Shown piece after piece: positions 1 through 6,930 of a stretch of DNA of 20,574 bases. The stretch is from positions 1 through 20,574 of the forward strand of contig JAEZGB010000152.1 in assembly GCA_023437485.1 (NCBI GenBank), read 5' to 3'. The notes beneath the pieces were generated by a model. That model had not been told where the DNA came from. It saw nothing but the letters and a program-made list of their open reading frames with translations, and made no database searches. The position numbers were made by a program, and so were the translations under genes. The stretch's first letter is position 1. Each line of letters begins with the position of its first letter. The stretch is from Bacteroidota bacterium (GTDB lineage: Bacteria > Bacteroidota > Bacteroidia > Flavobacteriales > Flavobacteriaceae).

Positions 1-26
1 TTCGTAGACAGCGTGTTGTGATCCAT
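1..26 (-). CDS. Start of a leftward gene, truncated by window edge
   Basis: An ATG on the minus strand at 26-24 is followed by eight open codons (MDHNTLST) before the window ends. It lies about 35 bases downstream of a perfect minus-strand -7 box at 68-61, a reasonable leader length for Bacteroidota. A second in-register possibility is the ATG about 10 bases further upstream in another frame, which also stays open. Too little is visible to name a family. Confidence 0.4.
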
Positions 27-60
27 AAATGATGCATTAAGTTGTATTGTAAACAGATTG

Positions 61-68
61 CAAAAGTA
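61..68 (-). promoter_or_regulatory. Bacteroidota -7 promoter box for the truncated leftward gene
   Basis: Read on the minus strand, 68-61 is TACTTTTG, an exact match to the TAnnTTTG -7 element used by the Bacteroidota primary sigma factor. It is followed by CAATCTG, and transcription would start near position 54. I see no good -33 TTG at the expected distance. Confidence 0.55.
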
Positions 69-106
69 AAAATTAAAATTCAGATACGTTTTGGTAACAT
101 CCTATT

Positions 107-493
107 TTACGTTTTTTTACGAAGAAAGTCGACAAAAAGCAGCAACCACGCGCCAACCAACAGCATGCCGCCAAATGGCGTAACAAAAACTATCGGCCGG
201 AAATTAAATCCGGTAATTGATGAAGTTGACAGAAGGTAAAGCGACCCTGAAAAAAACAAGATACCCACGGCAGTAAGCCAGGCCGCAATCTTTTTGGTTT
301 TTGCCGACAGTACTCCCAGCGAACCAATCGCCAGCATCAGCAACGCGTGATAAAATTGATAGCGGATGCCTATCTCGAAAATGGCAATTTGCGAATCGGG
401 AAGCGAATTTTTTAGCGAGTGTGCACCAAAGGCACCGAGGATTACGGCCATCATGCCAAAAAATGCGCCCGCGGCCAGAATTTTTCTCTCCAT
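107..493 (-). CDS. DUF423 (YgdD-like) inner-membrane protein
   Basis: This is a 128-residue integral membrane protein of the DUF423 family. The diagnostic N-terminal block LGAFGAHSLK (residues 19-28) and the following IRYQFYHALLMLA block are both present. About four hydrophobic segments fill the sequence (roughly 6-23, 48-65, 70-90 and 100-122). The length matches the usual 120-130 residues. Family members are widespread small membrane proteins with no firmly established biochemical role, so none is assigned here. The ATG at 493 is preceded by a TATCTTTG box at 515-508. The gene is divergent from the saccharopine dehydrogenase-like gene. Confidence 0.9.
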   Translation of the reverse strand: MERKILAAGAFFGMMAVILGAFGAHSLKNSLPDSQIAIFEIGIRYQFYHALLMLAIGSLGVLSAKTKKIAAWLTAVGILFFSGSLYLLSTSSITGFNFRPIVFVTPFGGMLLVGAWLLLFVDFLRKKT

Positions 494-507
494 GACTGAG
501 GTTTGAA

Positions 508-515
508 CAAAGATA
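508..515 (-). promoter_or_regulatory. -7 promoter box for the DUF423 gene
   Basis: The minus strand reads TATCTTTG (515 to 508), an exact TAnnTTTG match, 15 bases before the DUF423 start codon at 493. The leader would therefore be under 10 bases. The -33 region is poor. Confidence 0.5.
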
Positions 516-543
516 CTTCAATCGCGGCGAAAAACAGAATCGT

Positions 544-551
544 TACATTTG
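544..551 (+). promoter_or_regulatory. -7 promoter box for the saccharopine dehydrogenase-like gene
   Basis: TACATTTG at 544-551 matches TAnnTTTG exactly and lies 17 bases before the ATG at 569. It places transcription initiation near 557-559, downstream of the alternative ATG at 503. This argues for the 569 start. Confidence 0.5.
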
Positions 552-568
552 CACCTAAATTAGCAGTA

Positions 569-1942
569 ATGAGAAAAATCCTGATCGTCGGCGCCGGTCG
601 TTCGGCATCGTCACTGATCCAATACCTCCTGGACAAATCAACCACCGAAGACCTTCACCTTATCATAGCCGATCTTTCGCCTGAAACCGCATCAAAAAAA
701 ACAGGTGGTCATCCGCGCGCCACCCCAGTAGGGCTTGACATTGCCAATATTGCCGAGCGGCGTTCACTCGTGCGCGATTGCGACCTTGTCAGCTCGATGT
801 TGCCGGCGGCGCTTCACATCGAGGTGGCCCGGGATTGTATTGAATTTGGCAAGCACATGGTTACGGCCTCCTATATAAGTGATGCGATGCAAAGCCTCGA
901 CGCGCAGGCACGCGCCAATGGCCTTGTGTTCATGAACGAAATTGGCCTGGACCCCGGCATAGATCACATGAGCGCAATGAAAATTATTGACAGCGTTCGG
1001 GACCGGGGCGGCAAGATGCTGTTGTTTGAATCCTTTTGTGGCGGGCTCGTGGCTCCTGAATCTGATGACAACCTCTGGAATTATAAATTTACCTGGGCAC
1101 CGCGCAACGTGGTACTGGCCGGCCAGGGCGGCGCGGCAAAGTTCATCCAGGAGGGCAAGTACAAATACATTCCCTATCATCGCCTGTTTCGCCGAACCGA
1201 ATTTTTGGAAGTGGAAGGCTATGGCCGCTTTGAAGGTTATGCCAACCGCGATTCATTAAAATACCGAAGCGTTTACGGTCTTGATGATGTGCTCACCATG
1301 TACCGCGGAACCATCCGCCGGGTCGGGTTCTCCAAAGCCTGGAACATGTTTGTGCAATTGGGATTGACTGACGATACTTACATTATCGACGATTCTGAAA
1401 ACATCAGCTACCGCGAATTCATCAACCTCTTTCTGCCGTATCACCCCACTGATTCGGTCGAGATAAAGTTGCGCCTTCAATTGGGAATTGAACAGGACGA
1501 TATTATGTGGGACAAATTGCTTGAACTGGATCTGTTCAACCCCAACAAGATCGTCGGGCTAAAATCGGCCACACCGGCGCAGATCCTCGAGAAAATCCTG
1601 GCCGAAAAATGGACCCTGAACCCAACCGACAAGGACATGATCGTGATGTACCACAAATTTGGTTATGAATTGAATGGAAAGCAATTGCAGATCGATTCCA
1701 AGATGGTATGCATCGGAGAAGACCAGACTTATACGGCGATGGCCAAAACAGTAGGCCTTCCCGTTGCCATGGCGGCGCTTCATATTCTAAATGGCAAGAT
1801 CACCACCCCGGGCGTTCAACTTCCGCTCTCACGCGAAGTGTACGAGCCTATCCTGGCTGAACTGGAAACTTTTGGCGTACAGTTCCGCGAAGTCGAAATG
1901 CCATACGTAGGCTACGACCCTGACAAACTCGTATCAATATAA
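569..1942 (+). CDS. Saccharopine dehydrogenase / reductase family protein
   Basis: This is a 457-residue cytosolic NAD(P)-dependent enzyme of the saccharopine dehydrogenase family (glutamate-forming / saccharopine reductase type). An N-terminal Rossmann fold opens with ILIVGAGRSASS (residues 4-15). It is followed by the family blocks SSMLPAALH, GKHMVTASYIS, NEIGLDPGIDHM and TWAPRNVVLAGQGGAAKFI, then YANRDS, which corresponds to YPNRDS in eukaryotic saccharopine reductases. The length is close to the usual 440-450. The reading frame extends up to 503, but the -7 box at 544-551 and the start MRKILIVG place the true start at 569. Family members act in lysine biosynthesis or lysine breakdown, and the direction here cannot be read from sequence. 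A glutaryl-CoA dehydrogenase at 17166-18344 would fit a degradative role. The gene ends at a bidirectional terminator. Confidence 0.88.
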   Translation: MRKILIVGAGRSASSLIQYLLDKSTTEDLHLIIADLSPETASKKTGGHPRATPVGLDIANIAERRSLVRDCDLVSSMLPAALHIEVARDCIEFGKHMVTASYISDAMQSLDAQARANGLVFMNEIGLDPGIDHMSAMKIIDSVRDRGGKMLLFESFCGGLVAPESDDNLWNYKFTWAPRNVVLAGQGGAAKFIQEGKYKYIPYHRLFRRTEFLEVEGYGRFEGYANRDSLKYRSVYGLDDVLTMYRGTIRRVGFSKAWNMFVQLGLTDDTYIIDDSENISYREFINLFLPYHPTDSVEIKLRLQLGIEQDDIMWDKLLELDLFNPNKIVGLKSATPAQILEKILAEKWTLNPTDKDMIVMYHKFGYELNGKQLQIDSKMVCIGEDQTYTAMAKTVGLPVAMAALHILNGKITTPGVQLPLSREVYEPILAELETFGVQFREVEMPYVGYDPDKLVSI

Positions 1943-2020
1943 TAAAACCGAATTGGCAGGCAGATGCAGCTTGAAGCACTGTCAAATCTGCAGGCCGTGT
2001 CAGTAATGGCCGAAGCAAAT

Positions 2021-2049
2021 AAAAAAACCCGCCATTAAGCGGGTTTTTT
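2021..2049. terminator. Bidirectional rho-independent terminator
   Basis: AAAAAACCCGC (2022-2032) pairs perfectly with GCGGGTTTTTT (2039-2049) around the loop CATTAA. The A-run on one side and the T-run on the other let it serve both converging genes. It reaches the stop codon of the YugP-type peptidase at 2050-2052. Confidence 0.9.
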
Positions 2050-2727
2050 CTATTCTCGTCGGCCCATGTAAATCATAATGTAGTAGAGCAGCGTTGCAAG
2101 TGATCCGATGGCCGCGACCACATAAGTCCTGGCGGCCCAATTCAGCGCATCCGTCGCGCCGGCATGTTCCTCACGGGTCAGCATTCTTTTATTTTCCAGC
2201 CAAGCCAGCGCACGGTTACTCGCGTCATATTCCACCGGAAGGGTGATAAAGGCAAACAAAGTCGTGGCGGCAAAAATGACAATCCCGATAAGCAATAGCT
2301 CCGGAAACGTATTTATCATAAGTACCCCCGCGAGCAGGATCCACTGAACGATGTTTGAGGCCACCGACACAATCGGCACCAGTGTAGACCGCATCTGCAA
2401 CCAGCTATAGGCCTGCGCGTGCTGGACGGCGTGTCCAACCTCATGCGCGGCAACAGCGGCCGCGGCGGCATTGCGCTGGTTGTAAACCGCCTCGCTCAGG
2501 TTTACGGTTTTGTCGGCAGGGTTGTAATGATCGGTCAGCCGGCCTGGGGTTGAGATAACCCGTACCCCGCGAATACCGTGATCGGCAAGCATCTGCTCGG
2601 CAATCTCGGCACCGCTCATATTGTTTTGAAGCCGTACCTTTGAATATTTGTCAAATTTCCTTTGAAGCCTGTTGCTTACAAGCCAGCTCGCAAGCATGAT
2701 CCCAATGATCAGAATCCACATTCCCAT
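2050..2727 (-). CDS. YugP-family membrane zinc metallopeptidase
   Basis: This is a 225-residue membrane zinc peptidase of the YugP family (Zn_peptidase_2, PF04298). There is one N-terminal membrane anchor (residues 3-17) and a segment SGAEIAEQMLADHGI typical of the family. The HEVGH zinc-binding motif (HExxH) sits at residues 95-99, with two further hydrophobic spans at about 117-160 and one near the C-terminus (203-221). The glutamate in PVEYDASNRAL (about residue 166) is the probable third metal ligand. The frame stays open upstream to 2883, but that extension is basic and unlike the family. It also covers a promoter box and two dyads, so I chose the ATG at 2727. The physiological substrate is unknown in this family. 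Confidence 0.88.
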   Translation of the reverse strand: MGMWILIIGIMLASWLVSNRLQRKFDKYSKVRLQNNMSGAEIAEQMLADHGIRGVRVISTPGRLTDHYNPADKTVNLSEAVYNQRNAAAAAVAAHEVGHAVQHAQAYSWLQMRSTLVPIVSVASNIVQWILLAGVLMINTFPELLLIGIVIFAATTLFAFITLPVEYDASNRALAWLENKRMLTREEHAGATDALNWAARTYVVAAIGSLATLLYYIMIYMGRRE

Positions 2728-2765
2728 AATTGATTTTTTTTTCGCCCAGTTAGCAATTTTCTTTC

Positions 2766-2773
2766 CAAATATA
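2766..2773 (-). promoter_or_regulatory. -7 promoter box for the YugP-type peptidase
   Basis: The minus strand reads TATATTTG (2773 to 2766), an exact TAnnTTTG match, giving a leader of roughly 30 bases to the ATG at 2727. A perfect dyad at 2778-2794 lies immediately upstream, in the spacer between the -7 and -33 positions. Confidence 0.5.
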
Positions 2774-2777
2774 ATCA

Positions 2778-2794
2778 AATGACAGGATGTCATT
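2778..2794. promoter_or_regulatory. Candidate operator: 7-3-7 perfect inverted repeat
   Basis: AATGACA-GGA-TGTCATT has perfect 7-base arms with a 3-base centre. It lies 4 bases upstream of the -7 box of the YugP-type gene, where a bound repressor would block RNA polymerase. The cognate regulator is unknown. Confidence 0.45.
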
Positions 2795-2820
2795 ACGCGT
2801 TTAAATACTTTTAACCGTTT

Positions 2821-2842
2821 ACAAACGAATATAAGCGTTTGT
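2821..2842. repeat. Inverted repeat upstream of the YugP-type gene
   Basis: ACAAACG (2821-2827) and CGTTTGT (2836-2842) are perfect 7-base arms around the 8-base centre AATATAAG. It lies about 50 bases upstream of the -7 box at 2766-2773, so it could be an activator or second repressor site. It has no T-run and does not look like a terminator. Confidence 0.35.
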
Positions 2843-2997
2843 GGCGTTTCCCTGCGGGCCGGGCTCTTGCCTGTGCGCGGCACCTGGCGCGATCCCTAAC
2901 GCACTACCGCACAATGCATCGCACAAAAAAGCGGCCCTTCTCCCCGCAACATCCTTCGCACTTTGCCGTTAAGGTGTAATCATCATCAATCAACATC

Positions 2998-4098
2998 ATG
3001 CTAAAAAATTTCTTCATTCTTTGTTCGGGCGCCGACAAAAAGCTCCTGGACGGTTGTTCACCGGGTGAGCAGACCAAATTTGTGGGCATTGGCGCCACGG
3101 TTTTCTTTACCGCCTTAATGGCTTTCATCGCCGCGTCTTATGCGTTATACACGGTTTTTGACCAGGCCCTTCCCGCAATTGCCTTCGGCGCGGTGTGGGG
3201 TCTTTTGATCTTTAACCTGGACAGGTTTATTGTTTCCACTATCCGAAAACGCGATCGATTTTTGCCCGAACTTTTGCAGGCCACCCCTCGAATCGCGCTG
3301 GCGGTGCTGATCGCGATCGTGATTTCAAAACCACTGGAAATCAGGATATTTAAAAAGGAAATCGACACCATACTGCTCCAGGAAAAAAACGCGATGGCAC
3401 TGCAAAACAAAAAAGAACTCACCGCCTATTATCAGGATGACCTCCGGCGCAACCAAGCCTCGATTGACAGTCTTAAAAGCGATGTTGCCCAAAAAGAGCG
3501 GCACGTCCACTCGCTTTACCAATCTTACATTACCGAGGCCGAGGGTACCTCCGGCACTATGAAAATGGGTAAAGGCCCGGTTTTTAAAGAGAAATTCGAT
3601 CAATATCAAATAGCCCGTACCGAACTCGATTCCATGCGCGCGACTGCCGGCAACAAAATTTCGGCGCTGGAAAAAGACCTGGCGGGCATACGCGAAAATC
3701 TTGCGGGAAAAGTGAAATCGACCCAACCGGTTATCGATAATTTTGACGGGCTAATGGCGCGGATCGACGCCCTGGCCAAGTTGCCTCTGCTGCCTTCGCT
3801 TTTTATCATGCTACTGTTTTTTGCAGTCGAAACCTCTCCCATTTTTGCCAAATTGCTCTCGCCAAAAGGCGAATATGACATCAAGCTTGAGGATCTTGAA
3901 ACAGCTTTGCAGACCGCGATAAGCCAGGACCGCTACCAGCGGGGATTGTTGGTCAAAACCAGCGCACAAATGCACGACCGCGTTTACGCCGATATTGCTC
4001 AGGATTCAGCACTTTTTGACCTGCAGCGCAACAAAGCAAGGGAATTGTTGGAGCTCCAGGCGCATAGTTTTGTCGAAAAGCAAAAACGGGCCCTTTAA
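2998..4098 (+). CDS. DUF4407 domain-containing membrane protein
   Basis: This 366-residue protein matches the DUF4407 family. The N-terminus (CSGADKKLLDGCSPGEQTKF) leads into membrane spans at about residues 30-50 and 58-74, the latter carrying the characteristic NLDRFIV. A third span lies at about 96-112 (IAIVISKPLEIRIF). A long charged region (about 118-240) follows with coiled-coil character, then a fourth span at about 260-278 containing FAVETSPIFAKLL. A charged C-terminal helix ends the protein. The function is not established; the architecture suggests a membrane-anchored coiled-coil protein. Its stop codon (4096-4098) overlaps that of the convergent histidine kinase (4095-4097), and no terminator lies between. 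No convincing promoter is seen; CACTTTG at 2960-2966 is a partial -7 match. Confidence 0.85.
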   Translation: MLKNFFILCSGADKKLLDGCSPGEQTKFVGIGATVFFTALMAFIAASYALYTVFDQALPAIAFGAVWGLLIFNLDRFIVSTIRKRDRFLPELLQATPRIALAVLIAIVISKPLEIRIFKKEIDTILLQEKNAMALQNKKELTAYYQDDLRRNQASIDSLKSDVAQKERHVHSLYQSYITEAEGTSGTMKMGKGPVFKEKFDQYQIARTELDSMRATAGNKISALEKDLAGIRENLAGKVKSTQPVIDNFDGLMARIDALAKLPLLPSLFIMLLFFAVETSPIFAKLLSPKGEYDIKLEDLETALQTAISQDRYQRGLLVKTSAQMHDRVYADIAQDSALFDLQRNKARELLELQAHSFVEKQKRAL

Positions 4099-5423
4099 CA
4101 ATCTACCAAACAGACCGCGAATTGCGTCCGGTCTCCGGCAGTTGCATAGCTCAGGTAACCACCGTGGGCCTCAATTATATTCTTGGAAAGCGTGAGCCCT
4201 ATTCCGGCGCCGTCCTTGCGCGTGGTGAAAAACGGAAGGAAAATTTTTTCGCGGATCTCGGGCTCAATGCCTTTCCCGGTATCCGAAATCACTAAAAACA
4301 ACCGGTTGTCCTCATGCTTTTTGGAGATGGCAATCTCTTTGTCCGGCCTGTCCCTGAGCGCGTGCATGCTGTTGGTTAGCAGGTTGATAATCACCTGCCC
4401 AATCTGGCCCCTGTCGGCAAACACAGGCGTGGCTTCCTGAACCAGGTTGTGGCAAACAATGCCTTCTTCCCTAAAAACAGGACTCATTACCTGAACGCTT
4501 TCACTTATCAGGCCGGCGAGGTCAAATGCCTGTTTTTCCGGGGTGGGCAACATGGTAAGTTTCCGGTAATTCTCAACAAAGGATTGCAGGTGATCACTGC
4601 GGTTGACGATGGTGGAAAGGCTTGCCCGGACATCGCCCAAATCTTCATCGGTAATTTGCGGCTGCGCAAGAATATCTTTCAGGCTTTGAGAAAGCGACCG
4701 GATTGGCGTGAGCGAATTCATCAGTTCATGTGAAATGATTTTCATGAGGTTGATCCACGCTTCCTTCTCTTTTTTCTCGATCACGCGCTGGATGGAATCC
4801 AACAGGACTATGTAGTATTCGCCCTCAGGCGACGAGGTGGCCGATGCCTGCAATATAAATGTTTGCGGTTCCTTGCCCTCCAACTTGACATTGACAGTTG
4901 ATTTGCGTTCGGCAAAGCCCGAGCGCTCGATTTCGGCACAAAAATCAGGGAGATAATTGGCCAACAAACCAAAAGTGCCCACCCTGGGAACGCCAAAATA
5001 CCGCGAAAAATAATCGTTCATCAAAAAAATCCGGCGTTCATCGCCTACGGTCTTAAGAATGAGGATTCCCGTATCGACATTGTTGAATATGGATTGATAA
5101 ACCATCTCACGCGATACCTCGCTGAATTGGATGTTCTTTTGCCGATTATACAATTTGTAGAGATTCTGATATGCACCCACCTGATACTGCTGCGGAAACC
5201 CAGCCGAATAATCATTGTGCAGCATCGCGAGGATGGCCTTGTCATAAAACAGCAGCCCGGTCCGGATATAATGCCAAGCTTCGGCGCACAGCACAGCCCC
5301 GATGGTAGCCACAAAAAGAGCGGTATAATGAAATTTTTGAGTTAGCGCAAACGCAGCCACGAAAAATGCCGCCGCGATAAGCACCACCCGCCAGGAAAGG
5401 CCGGTAAATAGGCTGCTTTTCAT
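4095..5423 (-). CDS. Membrane sensor histidine kinase
   Basis: This is a 442-residue sensor kinase. Two N-terminal membrane helices (about 11-28 and 33-50) are followed by a PAS-like region (about 103-215) and a dimerisation/phosphoacceptor helix. The helix contains KIISHELMNSLTPI, with His232 as the phosphorylated residue. A HATPase domain follows, with the N-box INLLTNSMHAL (346-356), G1 box DTGKGI (381-386) and G2 box GAGIGL (405-410). There is almost no extracytoplasmic loop, so the signal is probably sensed in or near the membrane, or by the PAS region. The start overlaps the stop of the response regulator in an ATGA junction (5420-5423), so the two are translationally coupled. Its partner is the sigma-54 regulator upstream. 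Confidence 0.93.
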   Translation of the reverse strand: MKSSLFTGLSWRVVLIAAAFFVAAFALTQKFHYTALFVATIGAVLCAEAWHYIRTGLLFYDKAILAMLHNDYSAGFPQQYQVGAYQNLYKLYNRQKNIQFSEVSREMVYQSIFNNVDTGILILKTVGDERRIFLMNDYFSRYFGVPRVGTFGLLANYLPDFCAEIERSGFAERKSTVNVKLEGKEPQTFILQASATSSPEGEYYIVLLDSIQRVIEKKEKEAWINLMKIISHELMNSLTPIRSLSQSLKDILAQPQITDEDLGDVRASLSTIVNRSDHLQSFVENYRKLTMLPTPEKQAFDLAGLISESVQVMSPVFREEGIVCHNLVQEATPVFADRGQIGQVIINLLTNSMHALRDRPDKEIAISKKHEDNRLFLVISDTGKGIEPEIREKIFLPFFTTRKDGAGIGLTLSKNIIEAHGGYLSYATAGDRTQFAVCLVDC

Positions 5424-6772
5424 TGCCCTTTCAGGTTATATTTTTCCATGCGCCGGTAAAGGGCAGCCCGGGAGAGACCCAATTGATCGGCGGTTTTGCT
5501 GATGTTTCCACTGTTGGCGACCAATGCCCTTTCAATAGCCGTTCTTTCCATATCGCTAAGTTCAGGGTTTGCCAAAGATTCCTGTGGCAGCGGTTCAAAA
5601 TCAAGAATATCGAGGTCTGCGGCGGTGATTTGACCGGTGTCAGACAGGATGACCGCCCGCTCGATCTTGTTTTCCAATTCCCGAACATTGCCGTAAAACG
5701 GATACTGTTCCAACATGTTCAGGTGCTGATTGGAAAAACTCAGGTTTGGGTTACCGTACTTCGCTCCGATTTCCTGCAGGAAAAACCGGGCCATCGGCAG
5801 GATATCCTCGCGCCTTTCACGAAGCGGCGGCAACTGGATTTCCATGGTATTGATCCTGTAGAATAAATCTTCCCGAAAACGTTTGTTCCTGACTTCCTCG
5901 CGTATATCAATATTAGTCGCGGCAATGATCCGGAAGTCGACCGGCCTGGCGCGGCTCTCGCCCAACCGGGTCACGGTCCGGGTTTGCAGCACGTGGAGCA
6001 ATTTGGATTGCAGGTGCAGCGGGATGTTGCCAATTTCGTCCAGGAAAATCGTTCCGCCATTGGCCAGTTCAAAGCGTCCGGGGGTATCGGCCTTCGCGTC
6101 GGTGAAAGCGCCCCGCGCATATCCGAACAACTCGCTTTCGAACAGATTTTCGCTCAATGAACCCAGATCGACGTGTACGAATGGCATTTCGCTGCGCGCC
6201 GAATGTTTGTGGATGTGGTGGGCAAAGACAAACTTTCCTGTTCCGTTTTCACCCAATATCAGCACATTGGCATCGGTCCGGGCTACCTTTTCGGCCACGG
6301 CGTATGCTTGCCGGATCTTGGGAGCGGTTCCGGTAAAGTATTGCTTGCCCCCGGTAAACTCGAGTTTCTTTTTTTGCCTTTTCCGGCTTTCCAGCACTGC
6401 GGCATCAACAGTGGCAACAAGTTTATCGTTATCCCAGGGCTTCATAATGTAATCAAACGCACCCTGCTTAAGCCCCTCGACTGCAGTTTCAACCTTTCCG
6501 AAAGCCGTCATCAGGATTACCATTGTATGTTCCGAAAGTTCCCTGATTTCCCGCAGCCAATGGATTCCCTCGCGCCCGTCTTCATATCCAATGCGATAAT
6601 TCATGTCAAGCATGACCGCATCAAAGGAGTGTTGGCCCAGAAGTTCGGGAATTTGTCGGGGAACATTGGTGGTTATGACCGTCTCATAATATTTTTTCAG
6701 GACCATTCGGGCCGAAAATAAAATTTCTTCCTGGTCATCGACAATTAAAATGGCTGCCTGTTTTTTTCTCAT
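5420..6772 (-). CDS. Sigma-54-dependent Fis-family response regulator
   Basis: This is a 450-residue NtrC-type activator. The receiver domain (1-125) has acidic residues D12/D13, phosphoacceptor D56 in DAVMLDMNY, T89 and K111. A short insert after D56 (NYRIGYEDGREG) is common in Bacteroidota homologues. The AAA+ domain (about 145-380) has Walker A GENGTGK (174-180) and Walker B TIFLDE (241-246). Arginines at 300 and 306 lie in the arginine-finger region. The sigma-54 contact loop reads GAFTDA (221-226) instead of the canonical GAFTGA. A C-terminal Fis-type helix-turn-helix (about 421-446) ends the protein. It is the first gene of the kinase operon and is divergent from the efflux operon, its most likely target together with itself. 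Confidence 0.94.
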   Translation of the reverse strand: MRKKQAAILIVDDQEEILFSARMVLKKYYETVITTNVPRQIPELLGQHSFDAVMLDMNYRIGYEDGREGIHWLREIRELSEHTMVILMTAFGKVETAVEGLKQGAFDYIMKPWDNDKLVATVDAAVLESRKRQKKKLEFTGGKQYFTGTAPKIRQAYAVAEKVARTDANVLILGENGTGKFVFAHHIHKHSARSEMPFVHVDLGSLSENLFESELFGYARGAFTDAKADTPGRFELANGGTIFLDEIGNIPLHLQSKLLHVLQTRTVTRLGESRARPVDFRIIAATNIDIREEVRNKRFREDLFYRINTMEIQLPPLRERREDILPMARFFLQEIGAKYGNPNLSFSNQHLNMLEQYPFYGNVRELENKIERAVILSDTGQITAADLDILDFEPLPQESLANPELSDMERTAIERALVANSGNISKTADQLGLSRAALYRRMEKYNLKGQ

Positions 6773-6778
6773 GATGAT

Positions 6779-6820
6779 GTGTCCGCTGCCGGACGGTCAA
6801 GTGTCCGAAAATGAACACCA
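6779..6820. promoter_or_regulatory. Candidate enhancer sites for the sigma-54 regulator
   Basis: GTGTCCG occurs twice in direct orientation, at 6779-6785 and 6801-6807, exactly 22 bases (two helical turns) apart. GTCCG at 6781-6785 also pairs with CGGAC at 6790-6794. The second copy forms an imperfect dyad with GAACAC at 6813-6818. The cluster lies 60-100 bases upstream of the possible -24 element, the usual place for NtrC-type enhancer sites. It is also just upstream of the regulator's own start codon. Confidence 0.4.
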
Positions 6821-6846
6821 TGACTTAAACAAAAAAAGTTAAAATA

Positions 6847-6867
6847 CTGTAAATAAGGACGTTACAG
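6847..6867. repeat. Inverted repeat upstream of the efflux operon
   Basis: CTGTAA (6847-6852) and TTACAG (6862-6867) are perfect arms around a 9-base centre. They sit 15 bases before the TGGCACG element. This could be a binding site for a helix-turn-helix protein or a bending factor. It is short enough to arise by chance. Confidence 0.25.
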
Positions 6868-6881
6868 GTAGATAAAAGTTG

Positions 6882-6896
6882 TGGCACGATGTTCCT
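6882..6896 (+). promoter_or_regulatory. Possible sigma-54 (-24/-12) promoter of the efflux operon
   Basis: TGGCACG at 6882-6888 is a perfect match to the -24 half of the sigma-54 consensus TGGCACG-N4-TTGC. The -12 half is poor: 6893-6896 reads TCCT, so the GC dinucleotide is missing. If used, transcription would begin near 6908, about 20 bases before the ATG at 6931. The ATG at 6889 inside this element would then not be translated. No TAnnTTTG box competes in this stretch, and a sigma-54 activator gene is adjacent. Confidence 0.4.
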
Positions 6897-6930
6897 AAAT
6901 GGGACGTCAACCAAAAAAGTATCAGATCAG

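Noticed and set aside
503..568. Upstream in-frame extension of the saccharopine dehydrogenase-like gene
   Set aside because: It spans both divergent promoter boxes and lacks similarity to the family, whose N-terminus begins at MRKILIVGAG.
1955..1996. Imperfect 11-base inverted repeat with a 20-base loop after the saccharopine dehydrogenase-like gene
   Set aside because: Two mismatches, a long loop and no T-run. The proper terminator lies right after it at 2021-2049, so this is probably chance.
2728..2883. Upstream extension of the YugP-type peptidase frame
   Set aside because: It would add a basic 52-residue stretch unlike the family and would place the promoter box and dyads inside coding sequence.
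5883..6721. Long open frames antisense to the response regulator gene
   Set aside because: No domain, start context or promoter supports them. The opposite strand codes a complete, motif-verified activator.
6889..6930. ATG at 6889 as start of the adaptor gene
   Set aside because: It lies within the TGGCACG element, and the ATG at 6931 gives a normal basic N-terminus directly before the membrane helix.
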